64,000 bases of DNA from Cryptomeria japonica (lineage: Eukaryota; Streptophyta; Pinopsida; Cupressales; Cupressaceae), in NCBI RefSeq assembly GCF_030272615.1, contig NC_081415.1, forward strand, positions 421,312,257 through 421,376,256, read 5' to 3'. Made by a program: the position numbers and the translations under genes. Position 1 is the stretch's first letter, and each line of letters opens with the position of its first letter. Positions 12,746-24,160 of the stretch are shown one piece after another. Below the pieces are notes generated by a model. That model saw only the letters and a program-made list of their open reading frames with translations, did not search any database and was not told the DNA's origin.

Positions 12746-13870
12746 TATATACCTTGAAGTTCCTCTGAATTGTTCATCAATCTTTACATTTGTACTCTCA
12801 ACAATTTTCTGTAATCTCTTGTTAAAACATCTATATGCTTTGCTCTTAGATGAATAACCAAGAAATATTCCTTCATCACTTCTAGGATCAAATTTGCCAA
12901 TATACTCATCTCTTCAATACACATGTGGTAAATTTGCTTCTGATAACATACTTCTTGCTGCATCCAAGATAGTTTTGTTTTTCCTTTCAGCAACTCCATT
13001 CTGTTGTGGTGTCTGAGGTGTTGATAGCTATCTTCTGATTCCATTCACTTCACAGAATGTATTAAATTCCTTAGATGTAAATTCACCTCCTTGAACTGAT
13101 CTTAAACATTTGATTTTCTTACCGGTTTCATTTTCAACCATTGCTTTGAACAATTTGAACTTTCCAAGTGCTTCTGATTTTTCTCTGAGAAAAGTAACCC
13201 AACATATTCTAGAATAGTCATCAATGATTAGCATGAAATATCTATCACCTTGTAAGCTTTTAGTTCTAGTTGGACCACATAAATCAGTGTGAATCAAATC
13301 AAGAGCATTATTTGATTTTTCTGGAATACTTTTGAAACTAGCTCTAACTTGTTTTCCAAATTGACATTCTTTGCATACTATATTCTGAGGTTTGACAATT
13401 TTAGGTAAATCTCTAACTGCCTTAGTAGTACTAATCTTTACCATGCAATCAAAGTTTACATGACAGAGTCTCTTATGCGATAACCAACTTTCATCTATAT
13501 GTGTAATTAAGCATGTCTTTTCATTGTTATTCAAATGAAAGATATTACCTCTAGTCTGATTACCGGTTGCAATTTCCAAACCAGTTTTATTCATGATTTT
13601 GCATTTTCCATTTTTAAATTGTAACTGAAATCCTTTCTCAACTAATTGACCAACACTTAAAAGATTATGCTTTAATCCTTCAACATAGTAGACATTGCCA
13701 GTGTTATATTTACCATCAAGAGATATTGAACCCTTACCTTTGATTGAACAAGCTTTATCATCTCCAAATCTCACTAAGCCTCCATTGTATTCTTGAAAGT
13801 TCAAGAATTTACCTTTGTCTCCTGTCATATGATGTGAGCATCCTGAATCAATGATCCATTCATCCTTTAC
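12746..13870 (-). pseudogene. Element B protease and integrase, with deletion
   Basis: The protease signature WIIDSGCSHHMTGD lies at about 13865-13805, just after a TAA that separates it from Gag. The gag-pre-integrase region (NLLSVGQLVEKG, HKRLCHVNF, C..C) is followed by the integrase core: DLIHTDLCGPT with the first catalytic Asp, LIIDDYSR with the second, and PQQNGVAERKN with the Glu. A stop (R-stop-L) sits at about 13027. Compared with element C about 60 residues are missing between HVY and RDEYIGKF near 12918. Integrase would copy cDNA ends into the genome; this copy cannot. Confidence 0.85.
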
Positions 13871-14947
13871 TTAAACATTAGCTGCCAAGGCCTGTACTAC
13901 CGGTTGAGTAGTAGGTGTCGGCTGATCTTCTGTTATAGCAACAAAAACCCATCCATTGTCTGTCGAATCCTCATCAGAATCATCAGTCACACCTTCATCA
14001 GCAATGTAACAAGATTTGTCTTTATTCTTCTTAAATCTGTATCTCTGATATTCAGGGTTAGGCTTGTATGTTCTTCTAGCTTCTTCTCTTAGTCCAGCAT
14101 GTCTATCAGGGCATCTTGAAGCCATATGACCAATCTTATTGCAATTAAAACATTTAAAGGGTGCTTTACCTTCATACTTACTTCCAACTAGACCTTTAGG
14201 CATTTTCCTTGCAAATAGTGCTTCAAGTTCTTCAAGTTCTTCATTTTCTTTCCTACTTTCTTCAAGTTCTCTTGCATAAAAGGCTTTCCAATCAGATTTG
14301 TCAAATGATGGAGCAAATGATGTTGATGCTTTAAAGGCCAAATCTGTCTTTATAGTAGCAACATGACCAAATTCTTCAATTTCAAAAGTTGAAAGTTTCC
14401 CAATCAATGTATCCCTAGTAACTGATGTATTAGGCATTGTTCTTAACTCATTTATAGTGGTGACTTTCATTTTATATGTCGGTCGCAATCCTCTTAAAAC
14501 TTTTGAAACAATTTCATCCTCACTTAAGGTTCCTCCACAACATTTAATACCCAAAACAATTTCATTTACTCTTTCCATAAAAGCAGAAATCCTTTCATCT
14601 TCTTCCGTTTTCAGATGTTCATACCTGACTTGGAAGCTTTCAAGTTTTGCAATTTTGACTGTAGAATCTCCTTCATTCAGTGTTTCCAAATGATCCCAAA
14701 TAGCTTTAGCATTAGACCTATGTGATGTGCTCAAAAGTGCTTCTCTTGCTTTGCAATCATTTTCCTTGTCTTTTGTCAAGTTAGCTGGACTGGGCTGACC
14801 TAGTACAACAGCAGTATAACCATTCTTTGTAACTTCCCAGATGTCTTTTCCAATGCAATTTAGATGTGTCTCCATTCTGATTTTCCATATGCCATAGTTG
14901 GTTCCATCAAGTTTAGGATTGTCCTTCCTGAAATAATTAGTAGACAT
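13871..14947 (-). CDS. Element B Gag, nearly intact
   Basis: A 358-residue open frame begins MSTNYFRKD and contains LDGTNYGIWKIRMETHL, the hallmark of copia Gag. A UBN2-like helical region follows, then a CCHC zinc knuckle (CFNCNKIGHMASRC, about residues 267-280) and an acidic tail DDSDED. Gag would form the cytoplasmic virus-like particle and package RNA. The start is the first ATG downstream of the primer site, 46 bases from it. The frame ends in a TAA (13871) where intact relatives would continue into protease. Confidence 0.88.
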   Translation of the reverse strand: MSTNYFRKDNPKLDGTNYGIWKIRMETHLNCIGKDIWEVTKNGYTAVVLGQPSPANLTKDKENDCKAREALLSTSHRSNAKAIWDHLETLNEGDSTVKIAKLESFQVRYEHLKTEEDERISAFMERVNEIVLGIKCCGGTLSEDEIVSKVLRGLRPTYKMKVTTINELRTMPNTSVTRDTLIGKLSTFEIEEFGHVATIKTDLAFKASTSFAPSFDKSDWKAFYARELEESRKENEELEELEALFARKMPKGLVGSKYEGKAPFKCFNCNKIGHMASRCPDRHAGLREEARRTYKPNPEYQRYRFKKNKDKSCYIADEGVTDDSDEDSTDNGWVFVAITEDQPTPTTQPVVQALAANV

Positions 14948-14989
14948 TGGATCTCCTCAAGTTGTTAAACTTCTGCAAAAGAGGACTAA

Positions 14990-15001
14990 GCTCTGGTACC
15001 A
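14990..15001 (-). promoter_or_regulatory. Element B primer binding site
   Basis: GCTCTGGTACCA is one base from GCTCTGATACCA, the complement on this strand of the site used by initiator methionine tRNA. It is separated by two bases from the right LTR. Confidence 0.8.
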
Positions 15002-15003
15002 AT

Positions 15004-15586
15004 TGTTAGGTCCCAGGGACAACTAAGAGGGGGGGTGAATCGGTTGTCAAATAAATTTAAACCAAAAACAACTTAACCAACTTAATGCTTAATACTGGTA
15101 AACCAGTTCAACAAATAAGATCTTACATTTATACCATAACCTAGGACCAATTTTAGTAGGTCGGCTCTACAAGATATTACAATAAATTACAAACAATATA
15201 ATATCCAATGCAATAACCGATTGAACATGTTGGCTTAATGCATTTACAACAATAATTAATCATCTCCATAGCGTGCCATGCTGATCTGGAAAAGATAAAC
15301 CTGTCGGTGTAACCCTAGACCTATTTGCCAGTAACAACAAATATGCAACTATGAATATACCAATAAACAAAACTCCAGGACAAGATGTCCAGATGATGCC
15401 TTCAACATAACCATGTGTCTTCCATGCCATTCCAAGTGTTGATGATCATTATATCTTTCTGGTGTGCCATATACCAATAACTGTGCAATAGTTACTTGCT
15501 TGCCGGTGAATGTTGCTGGATCTCCAAAGTGTTGGTGTTTGAGTAGGTGTTGACATCAATGACAAAACCATACCAAAATACCAACA
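15004..15586 (-). repeat. Element B, right (5') LTR, internally deleted
   Basis: It begins TGTTAGGTCCCAGGG and ends ATACCAACA. It is 583 bp because the segment matching 9111-9571 of the left LTR is missing; the join is at about 15111. The stem GACAACT (15018-15024) / GGTTGTC (15042-15048) flanks a seven-G loop. Confidence 0.85.
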
Positions 15587-15591
15587 CATAT

Positions 15592-15824
15592 TACAGTCAT
15601 ATATATGTTCATTATCTCTTCAGCTCCTAGTTCTTCAATATGACAATGTATGTAAATTCTAGGATCCTCAGCATAAGCAACTCCTTTGGGTATTTTTGAA
15701 AATGCTCCTAGGTATCATCTTTCTTCGCAATTTCAAGAATAATTTTAAATACAGGCCTAGGGCATTTAATCGCTTCAATTACAATAGGATTTGCAATGAA
15801 TTTAGGTGCAGAGGAGGAAGCCAT
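15592..15824 (-). pseudogene. Element A second ORF, N-terminal part
   Basis: On the minus strand the ORF starts ATG at 15824 with MASSSAPKF. It has one stop/frameshift near 15710 and then reads KIPKGVAYAEDP, IEELGAEEIMN up to the B insertion site. Its last codons join those at 8991 (DESGNVKPEHK) when element B and one CATAT are removed. The protein is not recognised. The start is the first ATG after a ~300-base spacer that follows the Gag-like ORF. Confidence 0.6.
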
Positions 15825-16124
15825 TGTATAAATACCTTAATCTGCCTTTTAGGTATGAATGCTTGAATGATTTGCTTCACTTCGTTGTGGATGCTTTCGC
15901 TCGGGATTTTTGCGCTCTAAGAAAATTTGAATGCTCGGTGAATTAAAAAGAGCCAAAGCACTTGCTTTATAATGTCATTTTCTTCAACTACCACATTAAA
16001 TGTCTGCTGGTTAAGTGAAACTTAACACATATGCCAGTAAAGAAGTATTTCAACTTCTCACAATCAACCGAGGGTAAATTAGCATGTTTTTCAATTTGTT
16101 GTCGTACCCCCAAAAAGGTTCTTT

Positions 16125-17239
16125 TCAGTTAGATGAAGAATCTCTTGCCGGTGGAGTGATACTCTGTTCTACCAATGAAGGAATAGCTTCATTAACATTT
16201 TGATCTGACTTTCTAATCCATTGTTTTGAGAATTCTTGTTTTACCTCTTCAACCTTCTCTTTACCTTTCAAACTCGGTCCTTTGTTATTTGCCGGTGATG
16301 CCTTACTTCTACAGAATTTTGCAATATGTCCAATCTTGTTACAAGCATAACAAGTCACATTGTTTTTTTCTTAATAGGTTTTCCATATCCTATGCCGGTA
16401 TGTGTTATGCATTGATTAGATAAGTGTCCAAATCTTCCACAAACATAACATCTTACATTCATTCCACAATTTTCTGAATTATGACCAACTTTGTTGCATT
16501 TAGAACATTGATCGGTGGGTGCATTGGTGTTCTGATAGTTTCTAGATCTACACTGATTTGCTCTATGACCATACTTGTTATAGTTAAAGCATTTTCCATT
16601 GAATTTGTAGGCATTAGGTTGTCTTGCCGGTTTACTGTGATCATGATTGTTTGCAGTACCGGAGCTTTCACCAACTTCAAAGCCGAGACCATTAGTATCT
16701 CCATTAGGTTTCTAATTTTTCAATATGTCATCAAGCTCCTCTGAACTTTTCTTGAATTTCTCCTTGTGTTGATTTGCAGTAGCCAACTCATTTTCTAAGA
16801 AATCTTTATGTCTCATGAGTTCAGTTTTATCATGCTCCAAGTGAATTATATCCATCTTCAACATATCATTTTCATGACTGAGTCTTAGATTTTCATTTCC
16901 AGCATCATTGATTCTCCTAGTCAAGTCATCTTCATTCTTCTTTTGGTCTTCAGTGTCTTTACAAAACCTCATAGTCATATCTTGCATCTCACTCCTCAAG
17001 GCCATGTTTTCCTGCTTCATCTTGCTTATAAGATCATTAAGAGTTTCTTTTTCATCATCATCGCTTTGTATCTTCTCATGAAGTTCTCTTATTTTGTTCC
17101 TAGCAATAGTGAGATTTGCTTGAAGTCCTTGAATGATTTCCTATGCAGCCTTCAGATCATCTTCAAGTTTCATATTCTTCAACTTTTCTGCATCATAATC
17201 TACAAGAGTTGTTTCCAATTGCTTTCTCAGGTTTTCCAT
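16125..17239 (-). pseudogene. Element A Gag-like protein: coiled coil plus four zinc knuckles
   Basis: The frame starts at the first ATG after the primer site (17239, MENLRKQLETTL). About 165 residues of heptad-like, charged sequence follow, for example LSHENDMLKMDIIHLEHDK. The second half holds four CCHC motifs: CFNYNKYGHRANQC (second Cys replaced by Tyr), CSKCNKVGHNSENC, CYVCGRFGHLSNQC and CYACNKIGHIAKFC, then a basic KGKEKVEEVKQ tail. It lacks the LDG.NY..W motif that opens ordinary copia Gag, as in B and C. In-frame stops occur at about 17143 and 16712. RNA binding by the knuckles is established for such motifs. That this protein packages element A's RNA is inference. Confidence 0.7.
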
Positions 17240-17296
17240 ATGTACAGGTGTCAGAATCTTCCTCAAGTTGTTAGGCTTTTGAAAATAGAGGACCAG

Positions 17297-17308
17297 GCTC
17301 TGATACCA
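17297..17308 (-). promoter_or_regulatory. Element A primer binding site
   Basis: GCTCTGATACCA is an exact match to the initiator methionine tRNA primer site in reverse orientation, two bases from the right LTR. It fixes the element's direction as minus. Confidence 0.9.
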
Positions 17309-17310
17309 AT

Positions 17311-18038
17311 TGTTAGGATTCCCAAAGATACTAAGAGGGGGGGTGAATTAGTATCTAACCAGTTAATGGATTTTCCAAACTTATTAAATGAATTGCATGC
17401 CAAAACAGTGTATCGGTAAACCAGAAATAATGCAGTAAATACGATCAATAACCACAACATAGAAAGCACGCCATAACTCAATATTTTTAATGAGAAAACC
17501 CGGTGTGGGAAAAACCTCGGTGGGATTTGTGACCCACAATATTCACTCACTGGCCAATAAGTGAATATTACTTACAATAGGGGCCTGCACATGCAGGAAG
17601 GCCAACTACCTAAAGCTCATTGCTTAAATACAAAAGGGAAGTCTCACTGACTTACAAGAATAGATTATGTAAATCCAATATCATGTACTACTTTGGTTCA
17701 GTATCTGCTATGACAGGTTCAGTACCGGATTAAGCTCATACAACTTCCATAAACCTTATTCCACAATCTGCTTTAATATTCGCATCTGCCTATTACATTC
17801 CATACATCCATTACTTACACAAATGATTTACAAGATCTCATACTTATATGAGTCCTTCTACAATTTGCCTTTTTGGCTTTACAAAAAGATTTTACAATTA
17901 AATACAAAATAAAATCCTATCGGTTGGGGTGCCGGTAAACATCTTTGTTGTTGTCGGTGCCATAGGATTGTAAGGTTGCCATCAATGACAATACCTTCAA
18001 TCATCTACAATTTCTCATGGAGTGTGCATTTGCCAACA
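17311..18038 (-). repeat. Element A, right (5') LTR
   Basis: It starts TGTTAGGATTCCC and ends TTGCCAACA. The stem GATACT (17328-17333) / AGTATC (17350-17355) surrounds AAGAGGGGGGGTGAATT. It differs from 4852-5602 by scattered substitutions and small indels, including a short gap near 17950. Confidence 0.88.
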
Positions 18039-18043
18039 AAATC

Positions 18044-19054
18044 CATGTATGATCCTATCTTCTTATTAAGTAGTATGTCATCTAAAGTAACATCATTAAA
18101 CATCTGACTTTGGAGTGTTTTGATGTCAGCTATCCATTTTGCTTTAGACCTTAAGACCTTCTCTCTCTCTGCCCTACTTCTTTCTCTATCAAACAAGGTG
18201 GGCATATGACTAGTGACTAGGCAATGGAAGCCTCTAAGTTCACTATTTATTCTCTGTGTGTATATCATGTGGATGGTGAAGAGCTACTTTGTGACTTCAA
18301 ACTTGGCCTTAAAACTTTCCACCATAACATGTAGAAAACTTGGAAGAGGCTTAATCAATGAAATTTCCAATACTGCAATCATTTTGCTCATATGTGACAA
18401 TGAGCAAGCTATAAAGCACTACCAACTCAAATGTTCCTGAGAAAAACTTAACAACTCCCTATGCTCATCCCATGTTGCATCTGCATGCTCCAAGATTTCA
18501 TTGATTCTTGATTGTAGTAGTGATCCCACCATATTCATTCTCACTTTCCTATATATCTGCAAGGCATCCACCTTTAGAATATCTCTTTCATTTCTAAGAT
18601 CAACAATTTCCAATCTAGCTTGATCTAAGTCATCTCTCAGTCTAATAATTTCATTAGATATATGCTCAATCCTACTTGAGGGTGTGTATGTAGCCACTAT
18701 TCTTAATTGTTCTTCCAAAGTAATTACCTTTCCTCTCAAGATTATGACTTCTTCTTCTGTCTTCAAGGAAACCTTATGAGTAAACTTTGCCACATTCAAA
18801 TTGAGAGTTGTTTCCTCTGTGATGGAAGTCAACCACTCTCTTGATTAATAGACCTCCAAATAATTGATCAACCTCATAGCTCATGCTAGGCCTCTTTGTA
18901 ACCCTGTGAAGGCACCAAGTAATGATTCGATCAAGATGATCATCAAATAATGGTCCTAAAAGTACCTTATCCCTTTATGTTGGATCCATTGAATCCAAAT
19001 CTATGTCATGTCTCCTTCTCAATTCATCAAAAATGATGGCAGAGGAGATGCCCA
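18044..19054 (-). pseudogene. Family X coiled-coil protein, upstream part (right of element A)
   Basis: Minus-strand reading gives GMGISSAIIFDELRRRHDID, then ITWCLHRVTKRPS, matching GIDMSSSISFDNLRR and IWCLYPLDKRPI in the locus at 56.4-59.9 kb. A frameshift near 18835 leads into a coiled-coil block (18832-18419: EEEVIILRGKVITLEEQL, NEIIRLRDDLDQARLEI), and a further block (18268-18044) ends at the element A insertion. The upstream end coincides with the start of repeat R1, so the N-terminal half is missing here. The function is unknown. The order of helical domain, linker and coiled coil resembles the second ORF of element A, but I see no direct sequence match to it. Confidence 0.6.
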
Positions 19055-22000
19055 TGCTACCTATTTTTGCTAATAAGCTCAATCAGGTAGAGCTTTATGT
19101 TTATATGAATAGGAAGGTACATTTTATTTATGTTGTATCACATTCATGTGCAAAAATAAATAATAGAAGATTATATTATCACATTGCATTATGTAGATGC
19201 AAATGTATAGGAGAGAGTACACAATTTTTGAGAAAAGTAATCTTTATTGATAATGTAAATGGATAATGTCTCACACAACCCATGAGACTAACTGTTATAG
19301 TGCAGGTGAAAGAAAATATTATACATATATAGATGCAAAGAAAAAAAATGCATAAGGAAGGGTGACTTGTCATTGCCTGAATGACGAGTCCTAGCTGTGT
19401 TCCCTTGTATCATCTTTTGCCCATCTTGCATTTAGCTCTCGCTTCCTTGCTAATCCATGTCTGCATCTGAGAAAAAGAATGTTGTTTGAGAAATGAGGTT
19501 CATCATTCATTATATGCACATGCATATAAAAACACACAATCTAATCCTCATATGCATTATAACAGCTAGCATGTCGAAGATGTCCAAGAAAATAAGTGCT
19601 ATCAAACACACTTATCATATGCTCATTTTTTTATCCAACTTGTTTGTTTCTTGTGTAGATACAAGAAAAGTAATGTTGTTGTTTTGATTCATCAAATTAT
19701 AGCATGTGGAGTAAAATGTGGCTCCCACAACGGTTGAGCCCAACCTGCTGCTAGAAATAAGTGCAAGTTTCTTGCCAGAGATGCAACAATCATTGTCCAC
19801 CTTCCATGGTGGTCACAATAAAGGAATATCTCTCACTTATGGTAGTAGGATGATAGGAACATACAAATCCTAGATGTCAGTACTATCATACTATCATAAG
19901 GGAGGGATACTCATTCACGGAGACCATCATACAAGTGAGGAGGTGATTTGATGCATATACTAGTCCATAAGTCATAGAGACCTACCAAAGGCAATCATGG
20001 GCACATAATATCATAATACCAAGAAATAATCAAATTATTATTATGACAGAGTAAGAAGAAAACTCATAGCCATCACCTATGAAGAAAGAACATAGCATAT
20101 TAAAGGCATCAAGGACACAGGGAGATTCTATCAAGACAGTGAACTATCAAAAAATCTATGATATATTACAGTCACCAAGAAGCATCTCAGAGTAGAGCAT
20201 TTCAAGAGAAAAGACAATCATGATAGTATATTAATAGTCATAGTCCAATCTAGTGATGGGTACAAAAGATTGTTCTTTCAAAAGAAGTAAAAGTTCAATA
20301 CTTCTAACACTTTGTAGTGATAAGAATGGGTTAATGCAAACCCTATAGCAGCAAGAAGGATCAAATAAATGAGTGATAAATCCATATAAAGAACATCCTA
20401 GATTGGAATAACAGTGTAAAGATTTTTGAGATCCTAATGATAGTAGGACAAAGATCATTAATGAGCTCAAGAGCAGAGAATAAAAGATGAAAAAAGCTTA
20501 AAGTGTAGTCAAGAGATTGAAGTATTCATAGCCATGAAAGAGATAGTCAAATACAAACAATCATGAAAATGATATTAAACTTTGTAATAATACTTTGATC
20601 GGAAGTTTTAAGGAAGTAAAAGACATACATGAAGACAGTCCATATCAAAAAGGGCCAATCATGAAGACAGTCCATATCAAAAAGGACAATCATGAAAATT
20701 TTGAGACAAAAAATGTGTGTCTTCCAAAGACATACATAACAGAGAACTTTATACAATGTCAAATAAATTAGTGACAGTAAACATCAAAGTTGATAATGGC
20801 ACCATGCAAACAAAGACTCGGAGCATCAGTTACAGCAGTAACAGTCATCAGAGTGAAAATGACAGAAGTCAAACTTCATAGAAGCCACCAGTCTTCACAA
20901 AGTAAGAAGACAAGTTAAAGAACAAAAATGGAGCTTTTCAAAATCACAAAGATAATGAAGGTATTGGGCTAGATATAGTTACAATGGTCCATCAAAAGAT
21001 CACAGCAAGCCTTCAAAGCCATAGTTAAAAGTTGATAGTAAAAGCACAGTGCTAATAGAGTCTAATAATGAAAAATAAAGACTCAAAATATTGATTATCA
21101 AGGTGAATGAAGAAATAATTAGAGTTGTTTGTGACAATTATTCATTATTGAAGAGAAGCAGTGTTTAAGGTAATAGCATATAATATAGTCAAAAGGGCAC
21201 TATATGAATCAAATCTTGATAGCATTCAGTGACCTTGGCAACTCAAACAACATGAAAAATATCTATATTATCTATAACCTACAGTCACAGAAGTATGAAG
21301 ATATCATTGATAGCATAAATGCATGTCCTCATGGTATCAACCACACCCAATCCACCCATAAAAGTTCTTGTCAGAGGAAGCAACTAGTGAAGATCAATGA
21401 ATAGATAATGAGCAAAAAATAATCTATAAAGAGCAAAATAAGAACAATGGTTTGTCTTCTACAATATAACAATCACAAAGCTCTAAGTCATATAACAATC
21501 AAGTCAAGAAGATAACCTATAAAGGCTTATGATAATGATTAGAAAAAGATGTACAGATATTTCGTAGTCCTTGAAACATAAAGTTGAATGTAGAATATAG
21601 AGAAAAGAAATTGTGCATTGAATCTCACCCTTAAAGGTGAAACAAATTCATTGATAGATGATAACAAGAGCTTGAGGATAGAGTTTAAGATGACAAATAA
21701 GGTAACAATCAACACCATGCCAGAGGTTGTAGTCAAGATGCAATGATCAAGCAACATAGTAGTCTATGACCATGAAAGTGATTTTCATATTGATAACATA
21801 AATGAAAAACTAGTCACTGGACATGAGTGTATTCCAAGGTATAAAGGGCAGAATGGAGATAGAGACAAACCATGTAAAGACCTTGGTCATATCTCCAAAC
21901 ATAGTGCACAAAGGGAGTCTCAGACTATTTGAAAGCATTTAGAGAATATTCAAGAGCAGTCATGTGTTTTGAGTAGCCTCCAAATAGAAAATTCAGTGGG

Positions 22001-23971
22001 TAACAAAGAAGATAATCTCAGTATAAGTCACAGTCATCCCATGAAGCACTCAGAACATTGTGGTCAGTCCATAATATACTCAGAGAAGTCACCAACAATA
22101 TCAAAATACAAAGATATCATGTATTGTCTTCAATCCATAGCACAGTGACAACAAAGTTTAAAACTTTCAAGAATAGAGCATTGAAAGGCCACCAATTATA
22201 GAAATCTCTTCTCAAAAGGAACAGTGACTGGGCCTATCGAAAATGCAGCATCCAAAGTTTTATGGTCCAATTCTTTCACACAGTCATACCCTTGAGAGAA
22301 CCAAAATAGTGATGTGGGATAACAATGTGGAGTAACAACACTGGTTTTTGATAATAGCATGGATAAAGTCCTTGTTTGTAGAAAGTATACACAACAACCA
22401 TGATCATAAGAAGGACATCAAGAAATCAAATAGCATTGGACAATGACAATGTTATTAAACAATGAAATCTTGTAGCCATGAAATAATGATATTCATAACA
22501 CCATTTTAAGCAGTCATATTCATCAATGTATGATATAATGATACAAACAATAGAGATCCCATCCTTATGGATGATATTCACATTTGAAAAGCTTGATCAA
22601 AATCCACAAATGGTGTGATATAATAACATGGAGACAAGCTATTAGGCATGAGTTTATAGCTGTAAGGAAAAAAGCATGGTGACCTAGCACAGACAAAGAA
22701 CAGTAGCAGATTTGCAAGAAAAGGTTGCACTGTCACAAAATGTCAAAATACAATAAGCATGATAATGTTTTTACAGTCATGGAGAAGTTTGGCCACAGTA
22801 AATTGCCAAGATATCATCTACAGAGAGCAAGGGAATTCATATTACCACACATTCCTTAATGGAAATTCTCAGCAAAACACCAAAAGCAGTAGCTATAGAG
22901 TGTTTTCCTGCTCAAACCCTATGCTTTCATGGCAACAGCACTCCCACATAACATCAAGGTGAAATAAATAATAATAATGTTTTGCCACATTTTTATTTGA
23001 AGAGAATGAAGGCTTTTTTTCCTTAGTTTATTAAAAAATAAAAAGCTTCATTAATATGTGTCATGGCCTCATATGCCTTGTATTATTTTAAGTGTTTCAT
23101 AAACACTTTAGAGGACTTAGTCAAATAAGCCTACTTCTTTATGTTTTTCAAAAACTCCTTTATTTTTGGGCATTTATTCCAGATTTGTAATTCTTTATTT
23201 GAGTGATAAATGTAGATCACTTTAAATAAATGATATTTTAAATGCAAAGTAGAGTATCATTAAGTTCTTGTGAGAGATAGACCAAAGAGGAAGAGTTAAT
23301 TAAGCCTTGAAGTTATTGGATCTAGGAGATTTACAAACATGTGGAGGAAAAATAGGTGATTTGGTCACCTATTTGATAGTTTATCTTCAATTAAGACTCC
23401 AAATGGATGGAGTTTGAGTCAAGGAGAAATTTGAGGAACATAACTCCTTGATTCTTTCAGTTACACCCCTATTTTTGAGGGATTTTTAGTTGCATACGAC
23501 CCCTTGGAGTTGTTTGCAAATTTGGAACTCCTTGTACCTATTTTGAGGAGTTTTCTTTCAATTACATGCCTAATTTAAGGGAGAGCTTGAAGTTGTTGAC
23601 AGCACATCATGTTTTGGAGCCAAAATTCAAAATTTGAATTTTTGGAGCCTTTTGTATAAGTCTTCCCTTCTCTCAATTTTCTCTAGTTCTGAGTATTGTA
23701 TCTGCTCTAGTAGCTTTTTCATGCTTTTGTAAATGAGTATTTTTAGATTGGTAATGCAGAAAGATCCTAATTTTCAATAAGAGAAGCTTGTTTCCTCCTT
23801 AATTATTTATGTTTCAGAATTGTATATGAGTAATTTGTTAAAGATATTGTGATTTCATCTTGAAATCCTTTATTTTTATTTCATTCCTTCAATTCTTGAT
23901 TTAGGAACGACATGTTAAGCTTCAGGTCTGTGAATGTGTTTGTTATTCTGTTGCACTAAAATTGTGAAAAT
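19055..23971 (+). repeat. Repeat R1, long non-coding dispersed repeat
   Basis: From TGCTACCTATTTTTGC at 19055 to about 21245 it matches repeat R2 (50183-51508 plus 54251-55127) in the same direction, with frequent single-base differences. Many short CAGTCAT and AATCAT/AGTCA words recur. No conserved reading frame survives in both copies. From 21245 to 23971 there is no second copy in the window. Near 23655 TTTGTATAAGTC precedes a pyrimidine-rich stretch and AATAAGAG at about 23790, which could be a promoter and poly(A) area. It may be an LTR or a non-coding interior of an LTR element; the right boundary with the gypsy LTR at 23972 is abrupt. Confidence 0.6.
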
Positions 23972-24053
23972 TGTAGACACCTAAAATTAATTAAATTAAT
24001 ATTTAATTAATTTATGCCTTTCCACATAATTTATTTATTTCATTGTGTTGGTC
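23972..24053 (+). repeat. Element G 5' LTR, first part
   Basis: TGTAGACACCTAAAATTAATT is a typical gypsy LTR start. It runs AT-rich to TGTTGGTC (24046-24053), the LINE target duplication, and resumes at 39717. Confidence 0.65.
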
Positions 24054-24160
24054 TTTTCTTTTCTTTTTATCGATAAAAGGCTGAAACCAAATAATTTTAT
24101 TAATTCTCAAAACCTATTACAACCCGACTCACTAGGGGCACCGGTAGGAAAGAGTCAGGT
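24054..24160 (-). terminator. LINE 3' untranslated end and degenerate poly(A) tail
   Basis: On the minus strand CTACCGGTGCCCCTAGTGAG leads to AATAAAATTATTTGG, then GCCTTTTATCGATAAAAAG and AAAAGAAAAG, ending at the target duplication. This is the motif by which plant L1 ends are usually recognised. The poly(A) is short and mixed with G. Confidence 0.75.

Larger units (their letters stand above)
8997..15586 (-). mobile_element. Element B: Ty1/copia retrotransposon inserted in element A
   Basis: The LTRs are 8997-10572 and 15004-15586, with a perfect 5-bp target duplication CATAT (8992-8996 and 15587-15591). The left LTR begins TATTAGG instead of TGTTAGG, a point change in the terminal TG. The element strand order is primer site, Gag, protease, integrase, reverse transcriptase and RNase H, polypurine tract, as expected for copia. 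It splits the second ORF of element A in frame: the codons on both sides join once one CATAT is removed. Several stops, a deletion in integrase and rearranged LTRs show it is dead. It is a close relative of element C. Confidence 0.92.
4852..18038 (-). mobile_element. Element A: copia-like, pol-less, non-autonomous LTR retrotransposon, split by element B
   Basis: Two LTRs (4852-5602 and 17311-18038) start TGTTAGGATTCCC and end CCAACA. Flanking 5-bp repeats are GAATC and AAATC. A primer site complementary to initiator methionine tRNA (GCTCTGATACCA on +) abuts the right LTR, and a polypurine tract abuts the left one, so the element reads on the minus strand. Removing element B (8997-15586) and one CATAT target copy leaves about 6.6 kb. 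The interior encodes a Gag-like protein with zinc knuckles and a long second ORF. I find no protease, integrase, reverse transcriptase or RNase H. This is the layout of a large retrotransposon derivative that depends on enzymes from another element. Its LTRs share motifs with those of B and C. Confidence 0.85.

Noticed and set aside
19003-19266. Plus-strand ORF starting near 19003 as a gene over the R1 start
   Set aside because: It spans the join between antisense family X sequence and R1, and R2 does not preserve the frame.
20547-21757. Minus-strand ORFs in R1 as genes
   Set aside because: Short, hydrophobic, not preserved in R2, no motif.
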